Shown here: positions 28,101-37,578 of the stretch, piece by piece
Position numbering within the stretch: position 1 is the stretch's first letter
Layout of the letters: the number at the start of each line of letters is the position of its first letter
From: Panagrolaimus kolymaensis
Taxonomy: Eukaryota; Nematoda; Chromadorea; Rhabditida; Panagrolaimidae
DNA length: 64,000 nucleotides
Reading direction: 5' to 3'
NCBI GenBank assembly: GCA_028622995.1
Contig: JAJQJQ010000031.1
Coordinates: forward strand, 124,001-188,000
The notes under the pieces: generated by a model
What the model was told of the DNA's origin: nothing
Seen by the model: only the letters and a program-made list of their open reading frames with translations
Databases searched by the model: none
Translations under genes and position numbers: made by a program

Positions 28101-30001
28101 ATATAAGAAAAATATTTGGAACAAAAAATCCATATCTCCAATTCAATCCCTAATTCAAAACGAGATTCATTAATTTTTTGCATCAAAGCTTGAAGCATGT
28201 GTTTATAAAAAATTATGGATTACAGTTGAGGTTCATCCAGCGGGGGGAATCCAAAATCCTCTTGGCATTAATTCTTATAAAATATAAGAAAAATATTTGG
28301 AACAAAAAATCCATATCTCCAATTCAATCCATAATTCAAAACGAGATTCATTAATTTCTTGCATCAAAGCTTGAAGCAAGTGTTTATAAAAAATTATGGA
28401 TTACAGTTGAGGTTCATCCAGCGGGGGGAATCCAAAATCCTCTTGGCATTAATTCTTATAAAATATAAGAAAAATATTTGGAACAAAAAATCCATATCTC
28501 CAATTCAATCCCTAATTCAAAACGAGATTCATTAATTTTTTGCATCAAAGCTTGAAGCATGTGTTTATAAAAAATTATGGATTACAGTTGAGGTTCATCC
28601 AGCGGGGGGAATCCAAAATCCTCTTGGCATTAATTCTTATAAAATATAAGAAAAATATTTGGAACAAAAAATCCATATCTCCAATTCAATCCATAATTCA
28701 AAACGAGATTCATTAATTTCTTGCATCAAAGCTTGAAGCAAGTGTTTATAAAAAATTATGGATTACAGTTGAGGTTCATCCAGCGGGGGGAATCCAAAAT
28801 CCTCTTGGCATTAATTCTTATAAAATATAAGAAAAATATTTGGAACAAAAAATCCATATCTCCAATTCAATCCCTAATTCAAAACGAGATTCATTAATTT
28901 TTTGCATCAAAGCTTGAAGCATGTGTTTATAAAAAATTATGGATTACAGTTGAGGTTCATCCAGCGGGGGGAATCCAAAATCCTCTTGGCATTAATTCTT
29001 ATAAAATATAAGAAAAATATTTGGAACAAAAAATCCATATCTCCAATTCAATCCATAATTCAAAACGAGATTCATTAATTTCTTGCATCATAGCTTGAAG
29101 CAAGTGTTTATAAAAAATTATGGATTACAGTTGAGGTTCATCCAGCGGGGGGAATCCAAAATCCTCTTGGCATTAATTCTTATAAAATATAAGAAAAATA
29201 TTTGGAACAAAAAATCCATATCTCCAATTCAATCCCTAATTCAAAACGAGATTCATTAATTTCTTGCATCAAAGCTTGAAGCAAGTGTTTATAAAAAATT
29301 ATGGATTACAGTTGAGGTTCATCCAGCGGGGGGAATCCAAAATCCTCTTGGCATTAATTCTTATAAAATATAAGAAAAATATTTGGAACAAAAAATCCAT
29401 ATCTCCAATTCAATCCATAATTCAAAACGAGATTCATTAATTTCTTGCATCAAAGCTTGAAGCAAGTGTTTATAAAAAATTATGGATTACAGTTGAGGTT
29501 CATCCAGCGGGGGGAATCCAAAATCCTCTTGGCATTATTTCTTATAAAATATAAGAAAAATATTTGGAACAAAAAATCCATATCTCCAATTCAATCCATA
29601 ATTCAAAACGAGATTCATTAATTTCTTGCATCAAAGCTTGAAGCAAGTGTTTATAAAAAATTATGGATTACAGTTGAGGTTCATCCAGCGGGGGGAATCC
29701 AAAATCCTCTTGGCATTAATTCTTATAAAATATAAGAAAAATATTTGGAACAAAAAATCCATATCTCCAATTCAATCCATAATTCAAAACGAGATTCATT
29801 AATTTCTTGCATCAAAGCTTGAAGCAAGTGTTTATAAAAAATTATGGATTACAGTTGAGGTTCATCCAGCGGGGGGAATCCAAAATCCTCTTGGCATTAA
29901 TTCTTATAAAATATAAGAAAAATATTTGGAACAAAAAATCCATATCTCCAATTCAATCCATAATTCAAAACGAGATTCATTAATTTCTTGCATCAAAGCT
30001 T

Positions 30002-31030
30002 AATACATTTGTTCATTGGTTTAGTTGGAAATCAAAATTTTTGAATTGCATTTATTTTTTTTTATTTTCCAAGTATTTTTTATTTATTTTTTTAGCCATA
30101 AAAATGTATGATATTTTTATTTCGATGCCTCAATTAAAGAGATATGAAATTTCTAGATTTCTCTGCGTAGCGCCTAGTAGTGATAAATTTCCAAGGGTTA
30201 GTTGATTCCAAATTATTTTTTAAAAGTTCTTAACTCATACTTTTTAGGTTACTTTCTGTGATTATAAGCGTATGGATGATACTTCCGGCAAATCCATGAC
30301 TTTTATTGTGCAATGCGCCATTGTAAGCTTTTTTTATTAATTCTTTGCATTTTTGACGATACATTTTATGAGAAAGTGTAGCTTTTTTGTCTTGATTTGG
30401 CACAAGCGCAAAAGTTTTCTTTTTGTGCCTAAAAAACTTCACACATAGGGTCAATTTGGGTCAAAAATCACGATTTTCAACTCCATTTAGACGGATGAGA
30501 TGATTATCTAGAGTTTTGTTCATTTTAGCGTTAGAACCCCTTGTAATTTTTTAAGCTCTATTTCTTGTCAAATTTCTTCTATTATCATTTAAAAAAAAAA
30601 TGATTGTCAATCTAAAACGCATTATTCGGTTACATTAAATTTATGTGTATCCTAAAATTAACATAAATCGCCATGAAACGATGAACCAAAACCAACCCAG
30701 GTAAACTTGACCCCAGAATTGGATTCTCCACATATTTTAATCTATTTTTTGGCCGTAGAATTCGAATTTGATATACGCTTTACGTTTTGTCAATATTATA
30801 AAAAACATTTTTGGTTACGGAAAATTTGCATATTTCATAAATTCATAACTAAAATATTATCATGACATCGAGGCCCCTGTTCTATGACCCAAAAAGCATA
30901 GAAAAAAATTCTAGTCCAAAAAATTGTATTTTGAATTTTGTAAATGCAAAAAATAACTTTTGCGTTTATGCCAAACCAAGTTTCACTTCGTCAAAAAAGT
31001 GTTATATATTTTTTACAATTCATTTTTCAG
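30002..31030. other. Satellite border, no recognised gene
   Basis: For about 12 bases after the last AAGCTT the sequence still resembles the satellite weakly, then becomes unrelated AT-rich DNA. A short minus-strand frame (30230-30454) has no recognisable domain. About 35 bp of it (around 30390-30425, minus strand) resemble 30947-30981 on the plus strand. No RNA gene was recognised. Confidence 0.6.
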
Positions 31031-31360
31031 CCGCTTAATCGATACAATGAATTAGTTTATATTTTTTTATGGTTTTGGTTTTTGATCTTGAGTATTTTAA
31101 ACCTTTTAAACCTTTTATATTGGTGTTTATTTTGGTTTTCTGGCCAGAAACAATTCATCAAAGCTGTACTTATGTTTGGGGATGTACCTTTCAAAGATCG
31201 CCACATCGATGGAATGATGAAAGAAACGCTCTCCATTGATGGAGTAACAGTAATGAAAGTAATTGAATCAAATTTTGGTTCAACCATTGCTTCAAAATTT
31301 GTGGCCAAAGTATTGAGAAAATGGAAGAAAGACTCCATGAAACTTCGTAAAAATGCGTAA
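31031..31360 (+). pseudogene. Unrecognised terminal gene fragment next to the satellite
   Basis: A TTTTTCAG acceptor precedes a 24-nt candidate exon (31031-31054). A T-rich 93-nt stretch with GT...CCAG borders could be an intron. A 71-codon terminal exon follows (31148-31360), beginning KQFIKAVLMF and ending in a basic tail KLRKNA before the stop. An AATAAATAAA poly(A)-like signal lies near 31485. The protein end looks soluble and helical. I do not recognise a family, and no convincing 5' exons exist between the satellite and this exon. It may be the 3' remnant of a gene broken at the satellite border, or a chance frame. Confidence 0.3.
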
Positions 31361-31988
31361 AAAGTGAAATTTTGAGTAATGTTAAAACTTTAGCCAATTT
31401 CAAAACTCTTTTTTCTTTGTTTATAAATTTTTTTAAATTTAAGTCCATTATAACTATATTCCTGCATGTTTTTGTATAATTGGAAAATAAATAAAGTTTT
31501 TTACTTCCTAGTAATTTTCTTTGAGTGGTAGCGTTCGAAAATCCTTCATGTGAAAAAAGAAAAATAAATAAATGGCATAAATGTAAAAAATGAAAGCAAA
31601 ATTTATTTTCACGAGAGTTAGGAATGAAATTATAATAATTTGCATGCTTAATAAAGGCAATAAATGCAGGATCATAAAGAATCTAAAAGATCCAAATAAT
31701 CCCAAAGATCTAAGAGATCAAGCTGACTCAAAAAATTGAAAAGATAACGAACGATTTTAATATTTCCTTTTTTAATCTTTTTTAGTGAAGAGAAATAAGA
31801 AGAGGATATTAAGGAATATTTATTAAACGATAGCCACTGGCTAAAACACAGATACAAACTAAATACTAACTAAAACTCTTTCGATCATCCTGTAATGCGC
31901 GACCATGGGCGCATTGATTTGCATAATTTTATTCCAACTTAAAAGTGCATTTCCTTCTTTTACTCGTTCTTTGACTTGTCACTTTGAC
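31361..31988. other. AT-rich intergenic DNA
   Basis: There is a probable poly(A) signal near 31485 and a short AGATC-rich imperfect repeat near 31680-31725. Nothing else is supported. Confidence 0.5.
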
Positions 31989-32021
31989 ATGGCAATCAGT
32001 GTTGTCATATTTTTATTTCAT

Positions 32022-32086
32022 CGCCGCCGCCGCCGCCGCCGCCGCCGGCGGCGGCGGCGGCGGCGATGGCGGCGCTGCCGGCGGCG
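32022..32086. repeat. GCC/GGC triplet palindrome (left)
   Basis: A run of GCC triplets passes directly into a run of GGC triplets, giving a near-perfect hairpin-forming palindrome with a GC-rich tail. It lies inside the left end of the 400-bp hAT-type element. Confidence 0.9.
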
Positions 32087-32309
32087 TTAATTTGTAGTAC
32101 AAACTTTACCAAAGGGAGGACCCTTTGGATTTTAAAAATTTTTCAAAAAAAAATTAGAACATTATTGTTTGGTCCTCATATCTCTTTGGATTGCTCTAAT
32201 ATCGAGAAAAAATACACCAAAGAAGAAATCACGTTGAATTTAGGAAATTCTGAAAAAATAATTGCCTTGGTTATCCCTTTGATAATTTCTCAAACTAAAT
32301 TTTTTGTAT

Positions 32310-32385
32310 CGCCGTCGACGGCGGCGCCGCCGCCAATCCAAAATATTCGCCGCCGCCGCCGCCGCCGCCGCCGGCGGCGGCGGCG
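32310..32385. repeat. GCC/GGC triplet palindrome (right)
   Basis: A short GTCGACGGCGGC motif and then a longer (GCC)n(GGC)n palindrome run straight into the right terminal inverted repeat. This mirrors the left end of the element. Confidence 0.9.
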
Positions 32386-32539
32386 TGACAACACTGATGG
32401 CAATTAATCTAAAGTTAAAATTCTAAAGCTGTCAAAAAGCCAAATGCCGATAGCAATTAAATCAATCAAGATCAAACGACTATCGTCGGCTTTGCTGACG
32501 ATAGACGCAAAAAGATTCTTAAAGCTGTTTTTATAAGTA

Positions 32540-32959
32540 TGTACAGTTTATTTTAGGAATCTTGACTTGATGAATAATACCGGCAGGGCTTGATCATGCT
32601 GACAAGTACAAAGGCTAACAGCCACAAGGAAGCATGATCTGACGGTAACATCCAAGAATATTCTAGAGTAAAGGCGGAGTTAAACATCCTCGAAAAATAT
32701 ATATAAACCCCAAAGGTGAGGTCAACATTATTCTTCTTCATCTCAATCTCAAGAATGACTCGAAGGAAAGTCAAAAGATGGAAAGGCTAACTCGCAAAAG
32801 TTAAGCCTAAATTCGTGCTCTCTTTCATCTCTATTATCTCTCTTTTCTCTCTAATCTTATTGTTAAAAAGAGTTATGAATTATGAATAAATAAATCATAT
32901 TTTAATAATATCTGAGCCATAACAAGAACCGTGGGGTAAACCGCTACACATACCCAACA
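32540..32959 (+). mobile_element. Candidate solo LTR (420 bp)
   Basis: The segment starts TGTACAG and ends CCCAACA, that is TG...CA with a TGT/ACA terminal inverted repeat. It is flanked by the 4-bp direct repeat AGTA (32536-32539 and 32960-32963). Inside, in the right order for U3-R-U5, are a TATA-like TATATATAAA (about 32698) and a poly(A) signal AATAAATAAA (32885-32894). No internal retrotransposon genes follow, so if it is real it is a solo LTR. The short target duplication makes this less certain than the hAT elements. Confidence 0.5.
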
Positions 32960-33286
32960 AGTACACCAAAAAATATTTCTTCTAAACAAAAAATTTATGA
33001 TTTTGATTTTCTACCATCAAAAGGAAAGCATTCTAAGGTTGCTATTTTGTTCTCCAATGATAAAAGCAAATGTTATTTCTTCCATTTCAATAAAAATAAT
33101 GATGGTACACTCTTTTATCGATGTTCTAAATGTTACAAACTTAAAAAAAGCGTCACTGGAACTTTGCGAAGTGATGAAAATGGTATCCTGTACTTTATGA
33201 CTAACAACGACCACATTTGTGCTCCAGTAGATTATGACCCTACTGAATCTGAATTCAAATTGGATTGGGATAAACTTCTACCATAA
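32960..33286 (+). pseudogene. Partial FLYWCH-like gene (terminal exon), apparently split by the LTR
   Basis: The frame stays open from the LTR end to the TAA at 33284-33286, with no ATG near its start. Its domain has a KCYFF motif, then FYRCSKCYKL, a TGTL turn, a D-E-x-G turn, and H-x-C-x-P-V. The same order occurs at the C terminus of the gene at 34217-35921 (residues about 380-445), so the two are paralogues. The spacing is FLYWCH-like or MULE-type zinc-binding. If the LTR is removed, the frame continues upstream across the insertion for about 25 codons, which suggests the LTR landed in a coding exon. No J-domain exon is seen upstream, so this is a fragment or dead copy. Confidence 0.55.
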
Positions 33287-34216
33287 TGTTTTTTTAAAAT
33301 GAAATAGATCCCGTATTTTTCCTTCTTTTTTCTCCAAACTTGAAATATCAAAGTGGTCAAAAATAAATTTACTCTGAACTTTTTTTAACATCACCTATCA
33401 TGTGTTGTCTATTTGGCAGCTTTCAGCGTCGACGCATATATAAATTTATAAACAAACAAAAAATCAAAGGAAAAATAAATGAAAATCGAAATGCAATAAT
33501 CATTTGATACTTGATTTTGTTATTTTATGACTTTTAAGGAGAGCTTTTTTTCCAATCTTAAACTCTATTTTTATTTTTTGTAAATGTTATTTCAAAATAA
33601 TTCAAACTATGTGTTTACAGTGTAGAGATGTTTTTTTGGTTTTACATAGGCATTTTTTCTTTTATTCTTTTTTGATTAAATCAAAATTTATTAGAAAAAA
33701 ATAACAAAACTGTTATTTAATTTTATTTAATGACATAAATAATTTTTATCCTGTTTTATTTAAAAAAAAATTAAACAAATAGTATAAGTCTCACCAAAAG
33801 CTATAACAGAAAGTTAGATTTTTTGCATATTCAAAATTTTCAGAGAAACATCAAAAGACTAAAAATGTAGCCGAATCATAACTCCAGCCAACTTACATTT
33901 TTCTCAAAAAAAATTTAGTTTAGTAAATTCTTTTATTTGTCAGTTATTTCAATAAAAAAATTTATTTCAAATAAACCATGACAAATCGATATACAATATT
34001 CTTGGCTTTCATAGAAAAATGTCGAAAAGCCCAAAAGTTATAAATAATTTTTGAGTAATAAACAAAAATGGCCTTAAGTGACACTCCAAATTTGTTTACA
34101 TATTCCAAAAAAAATTGGGGCTAGGCGCAAGGTCCATCTTTTTATCCAATTCGACCAAGCTTCGCATGAGCATTTTTTTTTGCATTTTATTCACGCATTT
34201 CTTAATTTATTTTTCA
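33287..34216. other. Intergenic, probable promoter side of the J-domain gene
   Basis: The sequence is very AT-rich, with a TATA-like CATATATAAATTTATAA near 33435 and a GTCGACGC patch just before it. No gene or repeat is recognised. Confidence 0.4.
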
Positions 34217-35921
34217 ATGGCTCCTCCACTATCAAATAAATGTAAAAAAGCCTTTGGCACAAATAATTTATATAAAATTTTTAAAATACCGAATGGAACA
34301 AATTTGACTTTAGAGACGCGTAAGTATTTAAATTTTTATTTTATTGAGTTTTGAATTATATTTTCAGTTCATAGAGCTTGGAAAAACCAATGCCTTAAAT
34401 GGCATTCCGATAAATTTACCACACAAACAGCGCAAATACAAGCCGATGCTAGAAATAAGTATATTTTGATTGAAGAAATATATAAAAAGTTAAAAGAAGA
34501 TCATTTTCCAGGTATGTTTTATAAATCAGTGAATGAAATCCCTAAAAAATTTTGTTTTCAGATGAAACTGAAGACAACAATGAAGAAGAGAACGATTCTA
34601 TAAATGTTAATGAGTTAGAAGCGTGGAAAAATCAAACTCAATATGAAATGGAATTAGCAAAAAAAGAAACACTTAATCTCAGCGCAATGTTGGAAGCTTC
34701 TAGAGAAATTGTATATTCATAATTTATATCGTAATTAATTATTCGTTTTATATTTTAGGTATATGAATTAGAAGATAAAGTTAAAGATTTAGAAGATGAA
34801 ATCAAAGAATCGGTAATTTTACATATTCTCTAAGTTTCAAATAATAAACTTATTTATTTATAGGATGCCAGACATACAAAGGAATCCAAGGCCTTAAAAA
34901 ATAAATTAGAATTGTTTGAAACTCGTTTTGCAAAAATGGAAAATAAGATTGAAAAATTACAAGCAGAAAATAACTTTTTAATAGAAAAAGTAAACTTTTT
35001 TTACTATTTTTAAGCGCATTTAAATTTGGTTTTATAGAACAACAACCAACATTTGGAAAACAGTTCTACAGATGATCATTCAGGAATTGAAGATCAACAA
35101 GACCTTGTTCACGATGATAATGTTGACTACTTTGATAACACATTTGATGCAGATGGTGGCATACAAATTCAACAAAATTATATTCCGCATTTTACCAACG
35201 ATCAAAGCATTTTGTCAGATGCAGAAGGCCATTCGAGAACTGGAGTTCATCAAGACCATGATCATATTCCTGTCGATCATCCTAATATTATCCAACAAAG
35301 ACATGCAGATTCTTATGTTCGTCAGGTATTAGTCCATTTTTTTTTTGTAGGAAAGAATATTTCTGTTATTTTTCAGAGTCGCAAAAGAAGAGCAGCCCTT
35401 CATATTAATACTACTCATCCTAAAAAGAAAAGCAAGCATTTAATTCAAAAGAATGATCATAATGAATCCGCTACTCAAAATGGTGGAAATAATTATAAAG
35501 CAGGCTCAAATAAAAAAAATGCTAAGCAAAAGTAAAGCAAAAGATTTTTTTTTAATCTTTAAAAGTTTTTTTTAGTATTCAATCTCGTCCATCCCGGCTT
35601 CCTCATCGTGTTTCTAATAAATCCACAAATAAAGTAAAAATTACTGATTTTATTAAACAATCAACAAATAGCATATATGGAAAAAGCCGCTCTAAAGTGG
35701 TGGTTTTCGACAAAAATAACAGGAAAATGTGTTATATTTTTTATTATCAAAGACGAGATAATAATTATCGTTGCGACCGATGCAGCAAATGCAAAAAGGA
35801 ATTAAAATATTTAACTGGAAAATTAAAAATTGATGAAGAAGGTAAAGAATATTTTTGGACAACTAATGTTCACGCATGTAAACCTGTATTATACATTCCT
35901 GAAATATCTGAAATGCTTTAA
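34217..35921 (+). CDS. J-domain-like, coiled-coil and FLYWCH-like protein (454 aa, 8 exons)
   Basis: Exons are 34217-34319, 34368-34511, 34562-34710, 34759-34812, 34864-34989, 35038-35325, 35377-35531 and 35576-35921. All junctions are GT...AG, phases agree, and introns are 44-51 nt. Residues about 17-80 follow the J-domain pattern (LYKIFKIP, then a helix with HRAWKNQCLKW), but the Hsp70-stimulating HPD is HSD at 47-49, so Hsp70 activation may be weakened. Residues about 100-192 are charged helices typical of a coiled coil. Residues 193-300 are acidic, rich in D, H and Q. A basic stretch (RKRR, PKKKSK) could be a nuclear signal. The C-terminal FLYWCH-like domain has C392, C406, C409, C412, H439 and C441. 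An AATAAA is ten bases past the stop. A nuclear DNA- or protein-binding role is inferred. I know no characterised protein with exactly this arrangement. An upstream ATG cannot be excluded. Confidence 0.85.
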
Positions 35922-35930
35922 TCTTTTGAG

Positions 35931-35936
35931 AATAAA
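35931..35936 (+). terminator. Poly(A) signal AATAAA of the J-domain gene
   Basis: AATAAA begins ten bases after the stop codon ends at 35921, which is the usual spacing for compact invertebrate genes. Confidence 0.6.
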
Positions 35937-37578
35937 CTTTGTTATTTTATGAATTTGCTTGAAATTTTTTACATTTTGACTGACGCAAAATAAAGTTTAT
36001 ACTGTATAAAAAATAGGGCCGAAAACTTGGTAGAAAAAATTTCTTCAAAACATTTCATTTTAGATATGTTCATTTTTACCTTTAACAAATAGGATGTTTA
36101 TGTTTGTTCTACCTTTTTCGAATAAAAAGAAAAAAAGCCGATAAATTTTGGCGATTCATTTTTATCTTTCTTTTTTGGCCTTTCCAAAATTATTGATTCA
36201 CTTTTTCAGCACAAAAAGGATTTTTTACTTTTTAAACTCTTTTGTTTCATTTAAAGAAAAGCCATTTGTTTTGTATCGACTTTTGAATATTTTAACATTT
36301 TTTTCTTTATAGTTTAACAAACTTTATTTTTATGCCTATGGGATTTTATAAAACAATGCTTTATATTTGTGTTTTGAGATTTTCATTTAAGTAATGTTTT
36401 ATATTTTATCAATTATTTATCAAGAAATGAATTGAAAAGAAGCAGATGGTTTTACTTTATCTTCAACAAATATCAACAATAGAATACATACAGATATTCA
36501 AAGAACAAGAATTATTACAAAAAAAGACGAGAAAGTGTTAATGATTGAAGACTTGCATTTATATTTGTGTTCACTGAAAAGTTACAGATATTCCTCAAAT
36601 AAGCTCAAAAATTAAAGCAATTTCTTGTTATTTACATAAACTAATATTTAAAAACCAAATTAACAACCGCCCAAACAAAATAATAATAAAAAATTCCTGC
36701 ATTTTTGTTGAAATATTTTTGGAGAGTTTATCTTTGATTTCAGAAAACTCAAAAAAGCAAGGAAAATTCATTTTCTTCCTAAACGTGCAATAAAGGTAAA
36801 ATACCCAAAAACATATGAAGTCATAAATCAAAGAAGCCAAAGAAATTCAAGTTTTTAAATGCGCACTAAATATGAAAAACCTTTAAGAAAAGTGCATTTC
36901 GTTGTTCATTTTTTTCTTTTTGTCGTCATCTTTCTTTTTATGGGTAAAAAATATAAATCAAAAAGAAGACGACGTCAATCAGCTGCAGCTGTTGCTGCAC
37001 CATCGTTTTTTTATGTTTTTTTTTTCATTATTTTTTAAAAATAAGAAATTCACAACTTTTTATTAAAGTTTTTTATTTAAAAGCAAAGAAAATGAAATAA
37101 AAGAAAAAACTTTACATCTTTGGATTTAGCTTATTACAATATTAATACAATACATACATCACCGAAAAAATAGAATAAAAAATGATCAAAGAAAACAGAA
37201 TATCTCTCAGTGGCAATGAAAAAGAAAAGAAGCTCAGAAACGACTAAAATTTACATATTTACAAAATATTTTAGCTTAAATTTTTTAGACCTAAAAAAGA
37301 AAAAACAATTAAAAGCAGTAAAGTAAAAAAGAAGAAGTAAGACCCGGGAAATAAAGTAAAATATAAAAAACAAAAACATTCAAAAATATTATAATTTGAA
37401 TAATAAAAGGTCATGATAGGAGAGAAGAAAGAGACACCGAAAAAAGTACAACAACAAATTCGGACAATAGTAAAAAAAATGTATATCACTAACAACTTTA
37501 AAATCAAAAGTTGAAATACCGTAGCTTGAAAAACAACGGAATGTTCCAAAAAAAATTTACAGAAAAAAAATAAAATAA
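35937..37578. other. Convergent intergenic region
   Basis: This lies between the plus-strand J-domain gene and the minus-strand kinase gene, so it holds both 3' ends. TTTATT, the complement of AATAAA, occurs near 37056 and 37071 and could end kinase transcripts. A CAGCTGCAGCTGTTGCTGCA stretch sits near 36980. No coding region is supported. Confidence 0.5.

Larger units (their letters stand above)
1..30001. repeat. 181-bp satellite DNA array (165 complete monomers plus a partial one)
   Basis: The motif beginning CCAGCG recurs at 1, 182, 363 and so on to 29866, and (29866-1)/181 is exactly 165. The array therefore shows no net insertion or deletion over 30 kb. The last monomer (29866-30001) stops at the AAGCTT site and the sequence then diverges. 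Each monomer is AT-rich with one GC-rich patch (CCAGCGGGGGG), and most carry an AAGCTT (HindIII) site. Two main classes differ at CCATAA versus CCCTAA and at GCAAGTG versus GCATGTG. Minor variants (AACGAAAAA, TCGTGCAT, CATCATAGC, TTCTTTTAA, ATTTTTTGC, GAAACAAG, CTCTAGG) mark sub-blocks. No long open frame or gene is visible. The array is open at the left edge. A heterochromatic or centromere-associated role is possible but not shown by the sequence. Confidence 0.99.
31997..32396. mobile_element. 400-bp non-autonomous hAT-type element with GCC/GGC palindromes
   Basis: Perfect 8-bp direct repeats ATGGCAAT flank the element (31989-31996 and 32397-32404). Its ends are the 11-bp inverted repeat CAGTGTTGTCA / TGACAACACTG. 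Eight-bp target duplications with CAG...CTG termini are characteristic of the hAT superfamily. It encodes no transposase. Near each end is a long GC-only palindrome of the form (GCC)n(GGC)n, in sharp contrast to the AT-rich surroundings. Arginine-rich frames read through these triplets are artefacts. A transposase supplied in trans by a hAT element with CAGTGTTG ends is expected. The autonomous element at 52 kb has different ends, so it is not an obvious parent. Confidence 0.85.

Noticed and set aside
1..30001. CRISPR-like regular repeat array
   Set aside because: There are no unique spacers: the whole 181-bp unit is repeated, and the sequence is eukaryotic satellite DNA.
30944..31147. A membrane-protein N terminus continuous with the 31148-31360 exon
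   Set aside because: The W/F/L-rich part is better explained as a T-rich intron with GT...CCAG borders (31055-31147).
31997..32396. Helitron or foldback element for the GC-palindromic segment
   Set aside because: Perfect 8-bp target duplications and 11-bp CAG...CTG inverted ends fit hAT. Helitrons make no target duplication.
31905..32407. Arginine-rich frames of 61 and 113 codons
   Set aside because: They are only the translation of the GCC/GGC triplet palindromes inside the 400-bp hAT-type element and have no independent coding signal.
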